Source: Arbacia lixula (Eukaryota > Echinodermata > Echinoidea > Arbacioida > Arbaciidae). From it: a stretch of 64,000 bases of DNA. The stretch spans positions 18,829,274-18,893,273 of the forward strand of contig OZ022594.1 of assembly GCA_963669155.1 (NCBI GenBank), read 5' to 3'. The notes beneath the pieces are model-generated. The model made no database searches and was not told the origin of the DNA. It saw only the letters and a list, made by a program, of their open reading frames with translations. Every line of letters starts with the position of its first letter. The stretch's first letter is position 1. Shown here one piece after another: positions 23,183 through 34,999 of the stretch. The translations under genes and the position numbers were made by a program.

Positions 23183-25562
23183 TCATTCAAATGTTGCAAT
23201 AATATTCCCCCGTGCAGCTACACCGCTCAGGTCCCGTTCATGTTCTGCCCTGAACTGCTCCTCCTCTTGTGCACCCACCTCCCCTTCTACATCTGGCTCC
23301 CCATAGTTCTTTGCGAGGTTGTGCAGCACACAACAGGCATTGATGATGCGGCATGACCTCTCAGGGGAGAAGGGGAGGCCCTGGCCGAGGAGGCATCGAA
23401 ACTTATTTTTTATTTGTCCATTAACCTGCTCGATGATGGACCGTGTTCTGCAGTGCGATCTGGAAATATGAAAAAGTGATTGTAAATACAAGGCATTAGC
23501 AATATTGTGTCTTGCCCACTTGCGAAAATAACCAGAAATATCGCGATCTCCGTTGCTACGCAAAAAAATTGTATCCCTCACACAATTCTGTGCACAAGTT
23601 AGGAAGGGTTCACCAAGAATCTTGCAAGTAAACTTTAATGTATGATCTCAAATGACCTTTGACCTTATCATGTGACCTCTTACAGCACAATAACATGCAG
23701 GTGCCCCCAGTGCATCTATGACCCAAGTTAGGTTGTAATCCAAGCAACCTATGTGAAGTTATTTGTCAAAAGAGAGTCTTGCAGGTAAACTTTAACATTT
23801 GTGACGGACGACGGACGACGGACGGACGACGGACGGACGCCATTTGGATCCCTTAGTCTCGCCTTCACCTCCGGTGGGCGAGACAAAAAGGGATTCCACT
23901 GTATTTCCTTTAAGCATAGCATTTAATAATACTTTCAGAATTGTGAACATGATTAAATCATCACCATGTATTCATCACATGTCTGATACCAAGCTAGTGT
24001 TTAACGGTATATAGAATGTAATCAATTTGTTGAAGCGTGTCCATATGTATATTTGTCATGCTTTCTTGTATAGACCATTTTCATTATGTATGGAAATTAT
24101 AGTCACATCGTTCAAACCATACATTGTCACAGGTTGTCCAAGTAGCAGCAATTGATAGATTCAGTGTGTGTTTCACCCATTGGAATTGAATCACAATATG
24201 CAGGTGAAGTAATGCTTCATGATATGCTTTTAGGGGGAAAAGTCACTGAAAAAATGCAGTCATAGCTAGGTGCTCTGAATAAAGCCATTTACCTCTTATA
24301 ACACAATCTCTACTGTGCATATTTTAGAAGGTGGGGCTACTTGCATTCATGCTTGTTTTAAGGGTAATGGACTGTAATAGGAGAAAAGGTATATGAGTAA
24401 TGATATGTAGATACACAATACCTACTGGCTCTGTTACAAATGTGCATTATACTATCATTTGTGTACATATTAGCTTATTGTATATTGGCCTCTTATCCTG
24501 TTCGGTCAGATATTGAACCAGTCTGAGTGATTGTTGTATGAAGCGCCATTTTTTTTGGTTATATACATGTATCATTATTACAATAAGTAAATTATACCTG
24601 TTGTATGCATGCTCAGCGTTAGTTTGTGGATCTGGGACAGGGGTCAACAACCAGGGATGGAGAGCGTATCCAGCGTCACCCAACATGGTGCCATTGAGTC
24701 GACCTGCTTCAAACTTGCGTCCTAGGCGACTTCTCTGTTGGAAAATGACACATTTTAAAAGATTAATTATGTCGTGTATATATGTTTGGATACATGTATT
24801 CTTATTTCTAAACGATTTGTTATGCAGATGACCATTAGGATTACCTTACATTTTCCATATCTGTGTTGCCAGTTTTCAATTTAAATATTTATTGTACCTT
24901 GGTGACTTTCAATATACATGTACATGTAATAATTTATTACAGTTAAATATCTGTAAAAAAATAATTGGTTCATTCCCACTTGACTACTACAGGAATTTAT
25001 TGTGTTTATGTGCCTAGATGACCATTCAACTTTAATTGTAATATTGTATTTCATATTGTGTACAAAATCTTAATCTTATATTACCTGCAAGATACGACTA
25101 TCATGGGTGCTCCCAGGAAAGCGTGCCACCACATTAGTCAGCTTGTAATCAGCAGTGCATGCTAATTGCACGTTGATGCTATGTCGTCCTTTTCGGTTGA
25201 CAAAAACGTGCTCGTCATCACCCAATGCTCTTCCATGAAGACACACGTGCGTTCCATCAATGGCACTCACGACACCTGGGAATCGAGCAACTTCGTAGAA
25301 TTGTGCCATAGCCTCGTCAATCTCTTGCCGTGTAGTAGGGAATTTGATAACCTGTGGTAAAGAAAACAAAAATGCAATGAGTGCATTAGGTATGACAATT
25401 ATAGGCGTGTAAAGGTGTTTAGAGAGGGTGAACCATATACATGTATTATATAGAAATGATGTTAATATATATTATTTATTGCAAATAAATTGATTATAAG
25501 ACTTAAAACAATTGCTTTGAGATTTCAGTTAGTACATTGTTTCCACTAAAAATGCATTTGAT

Positions 25563-25609
<47 letters not shown>

Positions 25610-27342
25610 TGTGTGTAGGGGGTAGGAGGGGTGTGATGGAGTGGTATTCTTCGGAACATATTGGGGGAGGGAGTTTTAACTACATGTCTATATATCATTT
25701 ATAATTTCGTTATATTTAATTCTTTGAGTGGATTGGAAAATGCAGAAAAACAAGAAAACAGTGTGAAAGTTTGTATGATGCATGGTATCAAAACAGGAGA
25801 TTTCTTGAAACAGTTGTAAATAGTTTCACTAAACAAAATACACAAACTGACAATGCCAATGGGAGAATTTCCATATCGTCAGAAATAGCAACTTTCAAAT
25901 ACAATTGAAATGTGGAACGCCATAAAATGTTCAAATTGACGAGCCCCTCCCTCCCTTCCATGCCAATCCCCTATCCAACCCGCCCCTCCAGTCAGTCAAG
26001 AAGATAAACGACATTAAACATAAAATTCAAGAAAAGAATTGATGGTATACATTTACTTGGAATAATTCATATATCCTACCACAAGAAAAAAAGAGAATTG
26101 CATAATTATATATTTCAGAAATAATTTATGCGGTAATGGTGGATTCAATTTCATCATTAACAAAATAATTCAGTATTGTAATTTGTGTTAATGATTAGAA
26201 GTTATGACAATGATATCTGCATCATTATTCCATGATGGGAAAAAACTAAAAATATTGACGATCCACTAAATTGTGCAAATTGACCACATCAGTATTTCAA
26301 GCTTTACACTAAATGTATCGCCGCAAAACGGTGAGAAGCTTCAAAGTGTTTTTGAGGAAGGGGATACGTGTATAGTCGTCGTCTTCAACTGAAACTCGAG
26401 GCGGCATATAGTGTGTACGAAAACAAACTTAGAAGTATGAAACGTGTACAGTAGAGTCTAGAATTAGATGATATTCCTCCCGAACGTTAACATGACCTTG
26501 TGAACTGAGAGCACAGCAATGATGAAGAACTTCAAGTTCAAGATCAAGCGTATTGGAACTGCTCTTATCAATGAGCAAAGGTACGAGATCATTTTTTTTT
26601 CTCCAGTTTGTACAAGCTCCACCGGCACCGGCTATACCCGGTTGTCAGGCCTTTGCTACCCCTAAGTTCCGGGGAGCGAAATGGAGGCAGTGCGATGACG
26701 GCCAAAGTTCAGCGTGCTGCCGCAGTCATAGGGACTATTTCTACGTAGTGTACGTACGTGATAATTCTATTTCATGAAATAGAAATAGAATAGAATGGTT
26801 CATTAGATCAAATTAAATGATGAATATCTGGGTCTAGCCTAGCTTAGTGCTATGACATGGGTCTGACCGTTACAAGATCTTTTTTGTTTTATTTTTAATT
26901 TCATTTTTGAAAAAAAAATGGGGAGAAGGCAATCTAATTTGTAAAACATTTTACTTTTTGAACTGCCTGTGAAACTTACATTTCGCAGTTTACTCACCTC
27001 TTTGCTCATCTCTTCCAACACTTGTGCCACACGATGAATGCACCGCGATGCACTCATTCTGTCGATCCCATGCATCGTCGCAGTGCAATCAAGAACCGCC
27101 CCAGTCGCAAAATAATTGAGTGCTGTTAACACTTGGAGACTGGGGGGCAGTGCAGAGTTTCTTCTTGTTAAGTGCTCTAACTGAGGGCCAATCATCTGAA
27201 TTATTCTATTTAGGCCTTCCCGTGAGAATCGGTACTTGCGACGCAGTTCGTCATCCCCATACTCCCTCAAGGGATCCTTTCGCTGACGGAAGAATCGCCT
27301 TTGTCGCACCGGGGATTCAATGGCAAGGAGGAGGGCAGCCAT
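23183..27342 (-). CDS. Harbinger DDE transposase (HARBI1-like nuclease)
   Basis: Four exons on the minus strand join in phase: 27342-26998, 25351-25085, 24734-24598 and 23459-23183 (TGA), about 341 residues, close to vertebrate HARBI1. The N-terminal part has a helix-turn-helix-like segment (YRFSREGLNRIIQMIGPQL; LQVLTALNYFATGAVL; SRCIHRVAQVLEEMSKE). The catalytic core shows AIDGTHV (first Asp), PGSTHDSRIL (second Asp), LGDAGYALHPWLLTP, NAEHAYNR and TRSIIEQVNGQIKNKFRCL (Glu). All three acidic residues are present. All introns are GT-AG, and the third contains an inserted hairpin-ended element at 23590-23890. It cuts and joins the transposon ends together with the Myb-like partner. The start is the first Met before the RQRKDPL region, in a short leader typical of the family. 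Confidence 0.93.
23590..23890 (+). mobile_element. Hairpin-ended non-autonomous element (Helentron- or SINE-like)
   Basis: A (GACGGAC)n stretch at 23803-23840 is followed by a strong hairpin: TCTCGCC paired with GGCGAGA, with CACC/GGTG nested inside, at about 23859-23885. The upstream part has a repeated phrase, TTGCAAGTAAACTTTAA near 23622 and TTGCAGGTAAACTTTAA near 23780. A 3' hairpin after tandem repeats suggests a Helentron-like end, but a SINE is possible. It is inserted in the transposase intron. Confidence 0.5.
25569..25617. repeat. (GT)n microsatellite
   Basis: This is a nearly pure GT run in the first transposase intron. The rest of that intron (25400-26990) shows no other recognised feature apart from a short AGAAATAGAATA tract near 26780. 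Confidence 0.9.
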
Positions 27343-27364
27343 GTTATCAAATCAGTGGTTGCTA

Positions 27365-27657
27365 AGTGGCTCTACGATTGATAAGTAATCAATCGTAGAG
27401 TCTACGATCGATTCGGGGGTCTACGATCGATTTCTACGATTGATATCAATCGTAGCTTTCTTTATGTTACAGTTCTACGATTGATATCAATCGTACGATC
27501 GATTCGGGGTTCTACGATTGATTTCTACGATCGATATCAATCGTAGCCCCTTTATGTTACAGTTCTACGATTGATATCAATCGTACGATCAATTTAGTGG
27601 TTCTACGATCAATCAATCGATCGTACGATCAATCGTAGACTTTTATGTTACGGGGCC
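27365..27657. promoter_or_regulatory. Harbinger right subterminal repeats
   Basis: TCTACGATTGATATCAATCG-type palindromes recur at least seven times. The end-derived phrase CTTTATGTTACAG occurs twice (about 27460 and 27550) before the true end TTTTATGTTACGGGGCC. The pattern matches the left end (end motif plus palindrome) but the palindrome word differs (ACGATTGATATCAATCGT against AGCGATTAATCGCT). These are likely protein-binding arrays. Confidence 0.6.
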
Positions 27658-27841
27658 CTGGATGGGTTTCATGACATAACCATGCAGTGAAAATCATTCT
27701 TTACATTATAACACATGCCAGGTAGCATAGTATTTCCCAAAGGGTCTATATGATTTTGTTTAATCTCAATTGTGTGCACCTCACAGCCTACAGTACTGAG
27801 GCTAAATTGCTGCCAACTTGAGGATCACACAGTCTATTAAA

Positions 27842-27990
27842 AATTATGTCTGGTAACAGAGACTATGCCCCAATCCCATCCTTGCCACAGAACTAAAAGC
27901 CTATGTTTTAGTTCATTGATCCTCGCTCCTCATTCAGAGGAACTATGATGTCATAGTCTAGGGCATAGTCTGTGTTACCAGACATAGTTG
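27842..27990. repeat. Small foldback MITE
   Basis: ATGTCTGGTAACAGAGACTATGCCC (shown in part) near 27846 is mirrored by GGGCATAGTCTGTGTTACCAGACAT near 27962, making a foldback of about 148 bases. The inner parts around CAGAACTAAAAG and GAGGAACTATGA do not pair well. Confidence 0.7.
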
Positions 27991-28329
27991 TTAGTTGACT
28001 GGGTAGCGCTGTCACCTCACACCCTCGTACCTAAGCTACAATGTACCTGTAGCAACAATTATGTGTACCACGAAATATAACATTTACATGACACATTCTA
28101 AAATTCTCTTATGCGTATTTGTCTTGCCTATTAACATATAATAATCATCCTTTTCTTAATTTGAGCTTATAAATGAAATGTTGGTTATTCTTTTTAATTC
28201 TATATTCACATACTATGATTATATTGGTACTGACTTTTGACTATGGTGAAAAATATATGTTGCTTTTGTTTTGTTAAATAAGATTGAAATCTTCTGAACT
28301 TAATCTTAAACTTAAACTTAAGCAGTAAC

Positions 28330-28800
28330 TTATATGAAGCAGGAAAAAAAGTTTTAATAACATATACAAAAAATAGACTGGCAATGTGAGAGGAAGTAGG
28401 AAAAATAGTATAAAAATAAATAAAAACTTTTGAAGTTTCTGAAAAAGTTAAAAAATAGCCTGGCAATGTCAGACGAAGTAGGAAAAATTACTAGTATAAA
28501 AATACATAGAAACTTTTGAAGTTTCTTAAAAATAGCTAAAAAATAGCCTGGCAATGTCAGACGAAGTAGAAAAAAATAGTATAATAATACATAGAAACTT
28601 TTGAAGTTTCTGTAAAATAGTTTAAAAATAGCCTCACCCGAAAGGAAAGTTTGAAAAATAGAAAAAAAAATAGCCCACTATTTGAAAATAGTATAAAAAT
28701 AGTCTATTTTTATCCTATTTTTTTTAGAAGAAATAGTTTTAAAATAGTCAACTTTGGGCAAAAATAGTCAAAAAATAGGCGAAAAATATATTTTCTCACT
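28330..28800. repeat. Tandem repeat with AAAATAG word
   Basis: Three units of about 82-90 bases carry GGCAATGTCAGACGAAGTAG and ACTTTTGAAGTTTCT, starting near 28376, 28458 and 28546. A decayed AAAATAG-rich tail runs to 28800, directly abutting the CCATAG array. Minus-strand open frames across it are repeat artefacts. Confidence 0.8.
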
Positions 28801-28815
28801 CAAAAAACTTCTAGG

Positions 28816-29400
28816 GCATCCACCATGGAGCTACCATTGAAATCTCTTCCACCACAGGTACACCATTCAACAGAAATATCATAGAAATGTATTCTACCAT
28901 ATAGCATACCATAGAAATATCATACACCATATAGCCATCATAGAGCTACCATAGATCTACCATTCACTTGAGAGCCACCATTGAATCACTAACCACCATT
29001 CAGATACCATAAAGGCATCATCCACCATGGAGCTACCATTGAAATCTCTTCCACCACAGGTACACCATTCAACAGAAATATCATAGAAATGTATTCTACC
29101 ATATAGCATACCATAGAAATATCATACACCATATAGCCATCATAGAGCTACCATAGATCTACCATTCACTTGAGAGCCACCATTGAATCACTAACCACCA
29201 TTCAGATACCATAAAGGCATCATCCACCATGGAGCTACCATTGAAATCTCTTCCACCACAGGTATACCATTCAACAGAAATATCATAGAAATGTATTCTA
29301 CCATATAGCATACCATAGAAATATCATACACCATACAGCCATCATAGAGCTACCATAGATCTACCATTCACTTTAGAGCCACCATAGAGTCACTCACTAC
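28816..29400. repeat. 202-base tandem triplication of CCATAG-type DNA
   Basis: CCACCATGGAGCTACCATTG starts at 28820, 29022 and 29224. The three units are almost identical (single-base differences such as GGTACACC/GGTATACC), so the duplication is recent. Within each unit the words CCATAGA and ACCATTCA recur, relating it to 11736-12790 and 33560-33849. Confidence 0.92.
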
Positions 29401-29409
29401 CATTAAAGT

Positions 29410-32400
29410 AGACATAAGAGCACGATCACAAAAATTGAGATCTTTACATCATTAGAAAGCTTTCAACCTAATTAACATGGATATGAGACTCAAATACAAC
29501 AGAACGAAATGAAAATACTACAATAACTGATTAAACTTCACTGAATCTGGAAGTCGTTGATCGCCGATTTTCACGCAGTGAATTCGGTACCTTTGACATG
29601 ACGTCACGTAATGCATACATTTGTCGGGAAAGTGATGGGGAGTGATGTGTTGTGTAGAAAGTCGACGTAAATACACAGTTGTCTCAGAGCTTATATTGTT
29701 ATTATGAGTCAATCTATTTGATTTCTTCTTAATCAGTATTAATAAATAAATAATTGAAACATGTTATATAATCACAATATTCTTTTTATACCGTGAAATA
29801 TATTTTTTTAGGATTGGAAACGAATGGTGTGTGCGGGGGTATTCGGTATAGGCTACACTAGATCTGACTTGCAAATTTGGAGCAAAAGTAGACCTATTAT
29901 GGATGTGTCTAAATTTTGAACTGTATATGGAATCATTCTCCTCATTAATCATAGCTGACAGCCTACATATTCATAACAAGCGAGATATTTGAAATAAGGA
30001 TAGTCAAATAGGAAGTTTGCATGATCACAATTTCTCGCTGTTGAAATTCAAGCTGACGATATTTTGTCCGCGAGTGAGCGATTTATACGCACAGAGCTAA
30101 GCCAGCGGAAGTAGCATGCATATGTACACATGCATGCACGATCGCTACGCTCGCATCCGTTTTCACTGTAGCTGCTTGTGATATTATACTCCAGGAAATT
30201 TACTAATTTTGGACAAAAGTCGGCTTTTGTGCTTCTTAGCTGGTGTGGTTGCTTGGATCCATGATGGAAGATGATCGATGGTGGGTTGTCAAGTCCAGAG
30301 ATTAAGATGAAACGGAACTTGTGAAGGCAGAATTCGCCACTGCTCATGCACTGAATTCAGTGTGCTCACGCCATGGTGCATGGCGTTGGTGAGTACAATT
30401 ATTTTCTTCACTGCATTTTGATGAATTTTGACAAATATTTTCCATGCAGGGAAGGCATGAAAGATGACTCGAAACGGAGTTCGTCACCTCCCTGAAATGT
30501 ACATGCATCGGGACAAGTGTGATCTTAACCCGAATAAAGGGATAGCTCAAATTTCATTCACAGAATTATTAGCCAGTGGGCACTGTCCCTTTCTAACTCA
30601 CAGTAACACTAACAGTAACAGTTTAGCAACAACAGTACTAAATTTGGTTAGGCTCAAATGTACTTGTGAAAATATTAATATTAATATTAACAAGTTCAAT
30701 GTGTATCAATGTAGAAAATCAATGCGAATTGCAGCACTATTTTTACACACATTATAAGAGGCATTGTTCAGAATTTCTAGAGAGTTTTTTAAGTAGTGAC
30801 ACTCGTGTGCTGATCGATACTCTGGCAGTAGGCCTATACCCCAAATACATTGTGTGAAAATGTGAGAAATGAATATGATTCTTATCAATTGACCCAGAAA
30901 TGTATATTTTCAAAAATCATCAAACAACCTAGGTCGCTTACGTAGTTGCTTTATTAAAACAGTGTATGATTTTCCTTTGGTCTTCATTGTAGAAAACACA
31001 TGGCTCAGGATTGCTCATCAAGCTGCCAGATGTAGTCCATCCGCGCTGCTGGCCATGGAGACCACTCCTTTCAGCCAGCGGGCATGACATCGTTCTTGGA
31101 TTTGCTGTCCTCACCTGGGTATGATGGAACGCGTTCCTCATCAGGACACCCATATTTTTGAGAGGAGATCAATATTCAGTCGTGCACACATTACGCCACT
31201 GATTCACATAGTACGCACACCGCAGCAGACCACAGATTGCGCGACTCCACGAATCTGTCCGCCCGATTGTATTTCAGGGTGAAAATTTTTGTGTGTTGAT
31301 GCACCACCAACGTTCGTTGACGGCGGATTACTAAATACAGTCCAGGGGTTGGATTATTATTACAGCTGCATGGACATCAACAGACGAAACCATTTGGCCA
31401 CGATTCTGCAGTCATAAAGGCCTCCTTCTGGAAATGAGACGTCCCATTCGCAATGACAGCGTGGACTCCGTCGACGTCGTTCTCCTGTAGCTCGAGCCGC
31501 CGCAGCATCAACGACATCGCGACCGCACCACAAGAACTACTTCCCGTGGAGGAATTTCCCACAATTTCCCACAATTTCCCACCTGTGACTTTGAACTAAT
31601 ACCCCTGTTGCCACTGCAGGAACTTTTTTTCTTGGATAACTAAATTTTTTGGAATATTCCCCCAAGCACACTCGTGAGTTGAAATGATAATTGATAACTC
31701 CATTTTATATGTTCTAGATTTAATCTGACTCGGATTGTACGCAGATGCATGCCTGCATATTCTAATTGATCTCATGTTGTGATCACGCTCCTAATCGTCT
31801 GAATCTTCCATCAATAAAAGGAAAAGAAAGGAAGTTTTATCTCTCTTGCAATTTTTGTGTGTCTTCCTTAGCTTAATCTTTAGTCTAATTTTAAGTTCTC
31901 TATGCGATTTTTTCCCACATAGCGCATAAATAACTTGAACAATATTTATTATGCTAATTATTAGTGAAAGAACTTTCTGTTTCTGGGCTTATTTTAATTA
32001 GAAGGTATATGAGTAGTAAAGATAGCATGCTCAATCCTGTGAATCCACCTGAATTATACTGCAGCAGACTACTGAATATAATTACATGTAGTAAGAATAA
32101 ATACATGTAAGAATCGTGGGTTGATATTATCCTAATAATTATGTCATCCATCTAATAGTTAGCAGTAGATGCAGGTTTCCAATCTAATGTTCTTTTTATT
32201 GATTTGCAGGATGGAGCAGGCTATCGTGCCCCAACTACTGGGTATATGCCTTAATTTTTTTCTCAAACTTTTATTAAAATGTTTGTAAAACATGTATTGT
32301 TAATAGGAGTCAAAATTATGATTACTCCAGGCATGTGAGAGAGAAGGGGAATATAAAAAGAGAGAAAAGAGGTGATGAAGAGAAATGTGGACACACATAA

Positions 32401-33550
32401 GAAGAGGGGAAAGAGAAAGTTGGTGTAAGGAGGGGAGGGCAGGGAGAGAGGTGGTTGGAATAAGGAGGGGGAAGGATGTAAAAAGGTATTGAGAATAACA
32501 TATAGAGTATGAGAGATCCAGAAATGTCAAAAGAGAAAGTGAGAAAGGGGAGTACACAAAGACTCATTTTGGCCTAGATGTGTGTTCTAGAATTCTCAAA
32601 TAATGTCTCTACTCTGTTCCTCATCTCTTTTTTTCTCCCTCTCTATCCATTTCTCTCACACACTCAATATTTATCTCTTCATCTGTGATCTGTCCATCGC
32701 TTTCACGCTGATCGCACCATTCAAATTTCACGTAGGCTTCACAGCATAACGCACGAAACAACTCACTGCACATTACATGAAAACATGCATATGGGACTTC
32801 GTACGAATTTACCCTTCGTAATGGGAGACGGTGGGGGGAAAATGTGATCTCGACCCGATTAAACACGAATCACCCCAAAAATGTATATATCTTAGCTAGA
32901 TATATTAATTTCCGACTCGGATATGGTTTGAATTAGCGGGCTCAACATTTTTTGTGTGTGAAAAGAGACAGTTTCTAAAGAAAAAAAATCTCGGCTTATT
33001 CGGATTCGGGAGACGTGTAGGGGGAAAAAAATGATCGGATTCTTTCACGGTCTGCATACGGAAAAGGCACACACACACGTTCGTATATTTTAACACACGT
33101 ACACACACACGCACACACACAAAAAAAAAAAGTGATGAAAATGTGAAATATAACATTGATAACGCAACTATTTCTACCTGTTAAGCCTGTTGATTATTAT
33201 TTACGACATCATTAATATATCACATGTAAAGAAATATACACACAACTATTAATTACATGAGTTTTCACCCTTTGAAAATAAAAGCTAATATTTCTCTGGA
33301 GCTCTGTATATGATTTTCTGTGGGACACCCGGGGCCGTGATGAGAGGATATCCATGACGTTACGTCATATAGACTGAGTCGTATTTCGTGGCTGGTTTTC
33401 AGGCCCGGAAGAGAGGCCATTTTTGTGGTACTTTAGTTGAGGATATCAAGAGGCTAGACGATTTTTGTGATATCATATGTTGATAAACAGATTATAAATA
33501 GCATATGCTTTCATTAGATATAAAATTCATGGATATTTTTTTTCCTCTTA
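29410..33550. other. Spacer, no gene recognised
   Basis: This 4.1-kb stretch has several short open frames without family resemblance. I note a purine-rich (G/A) tract at about 32337-32510 and CA runs near 33067-33120. No inverted repeats long enough to call were seen. Confidence 0.5.
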
Positions 33551-33559
33551 TATCAACTT

Positions 33560-33849
33560 TAAGATACCATACAGGCATCATCCACCATAAACCTACCACT
33601 GAAATATCCTTCACCATATGGATACCATTCAACAGAAATACCATAGAAAAACAGTCTACCATATAATATATCATAGAAATACCATACACCATAGGATGGC
33701 ATCAATGATATACCATTGACCATAGAACTCCACCATTCAGCTATTGTGTGGTATACCATAGAAATATATTCTACCATATAATATATCATAGAAATACCAT
33801 TCACCATAGAGCCGTACCATAGGAATACCATAGATTTTTTTTGTAAGGG
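33560..33849. repeat. Diverged CCATAG array with TTTGTAAGGG end
   Basis: It reads like an older version of the 202-base unit (GGCATCATCCACCATAAACC, ATTCAACAGAAATACCATAG, CATATAATATATCATAGAAA). It ends CCATAGATTTTTTTTGTAAG plus GG at 33828-33849, the reverse complement of the left edge of the array at 11736. Confidence 0.8.
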
Positions 33850-34184
33850 CACACTGGAATACACCAACGCTTCATGGCTGTAGACGCTACAGGAATACGA
33901 GATTTACAGGCATTAAAAAGAGTTGTCCGAACCCGTATGGAAGATGACGCTGAAGGGAGGCATTTTTAGAGTGTGACGTCAAATTTCTCATTACGTACAC
34001 ATTAATTTTCCCCCAGTGCCCCCTCTATTGCGCACGAAGGCCTTCCATACTTATTTCGCAATCCCGAAAGCGCCCCACCCGAAACCCCTTTTTCTCAACT
34101 CTTTGAGTACTAAGTAATTCACACAATTCCAATAGAACGAGAGTTTATCTCGCACAAAATAGGTTCACTGTCCTGTACCAATCA

Positions 34185-34363
34185 TCATTCCTGAGCAATA
34201 ACCTGGAAGCTTTTGGGAGTGAGGACACCGAAGCAATGTTCAAAGCCGAAGTCGGCCGTACCCGGCCCCTCCGGCAGCAGGAAGCGGAACCTCTGCAGCA
34301 GCGCAGTTGCGAAAAGGAAAAACTCCATCCGGGCTAGCTGCTCCCCAATGCAAATCCGCCGTC
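34185..34363 (-). pseudogene. Solitary last exon of a second cytochrome P450
   Basis: On the minus strand, acceptor CGTTGCAG at 34364-34371 leads into [18 protein letters not shown] and ends [11 protein letters not shown] plus TGA, about 59 residues. It contains the haem-ligand Cys and begins at the same phase-1 position, inside the conserved Gly, as the last exon of the P450 at 2190-7011. It is therefore a paralogue. No helix-I or helix-K exon was found on this strand up to the CD20-like gene at 44815, although such exons would show as long open frames. It is therefore either a relic or a terminal exon separated from a body that lies elsewhere. The exon itself is open and has an intact splice acceptor. 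The label pseudogene is an inference from the missing partners. Confidence 0.75.
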
Positions 34364-34544
34364 CTGCAACGAAATCGAAGGTGTGACGGGTATGAGATTA
34401 GCAGGTTTGCCAGTCTGATGGACTCGTCAAGGATCATAACGGGGTTCATGATGGAGAGGGACGACACATACCTGGAAACAAGATATGGAAGGAAATCTCA
34501 TCGTGATGTACTGCTACAGGCACTGCTAATGATACGCATACTAC

Positions 34545-34613
34545 ATTGTACTACTACTTCTACTACTATTATACTACTACTGCTATACTACTACTACTAT
34601 ACTACTACAATTT

Positions 34614-34684
<71 letters not shown>

Positions 34685-34691
34685 GCTGCTG

Positions 34692-34736
<45 letters not shown>

Positions 34737-34742
34737 TACTAC
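34545..34742. repeat. (TAC)n microsatellite
   Basis: TACTACTAC runs with TATA and TGC interruptions. They create a spurious long open frame (poly-Thr, poly-Tyr) from about 34307 to 35002 that also covers the antisense of the P450 exon. Confidence 0.95.
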
Positions 34743-34999
34743 TCCCTCCGTCTGTGCCCTTTTCACAATTTTTGGTTCTTGGTATAATTAGCTCGGCAAT
34801 CAGTTTTTTAAGAGTACGTCTAGATCATCAGATCGAGATAATTAGACTTATCAAGGAGAAGACGGAGGACGTACAACCGACCAGTGCAGCTACTTTATTC
34901 TTGTTCTGCTTGATGGATCGAAATATTGCAGGCTTTAAAGTGGTTGTGATTAGTGATGCAGATGATGATAGCGACTGTGATCATATTGGTGGAGATACG

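Larger units (their letters stand above)
16555..27657. mobile_element. PIF/Harbinger DNA transposon, apparently whole
   Basis: The left end GGCCCCGTAACATAAAG and right end TTTTATGTTACGGGGCC are inverted repeats, flanked on both sides by CTG (16552-16554 and 27658-27660). Inside are the two proteins typical of the superfamily: a Myb/SANT-like protein on plus (18052-21443) and a DDE transposase on minus (23183-27342), in convergent orientation. Both splice to open frames. At 11.1 kb it is long for the group. Introns and at least three nested insertions (21488-21850, 22728-23091, 23590-23890) account for part of this. A CTG/CAG three-base duplication fits the CWG preference I recall for some animal Harbingers. 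Confidence 0.92.

Noticed and set aside
28206-28554. Minus-strand frames with FSYFLSHCQSIF-like repeats
   Set aside because: They are translations of a tandem repeat, with no start context or splice support.
30938-31574. Two minus frames in the 31-kb spacer
   Set aside because: The text looks protein-like in places, but no family, splice border or second exon could be matched.
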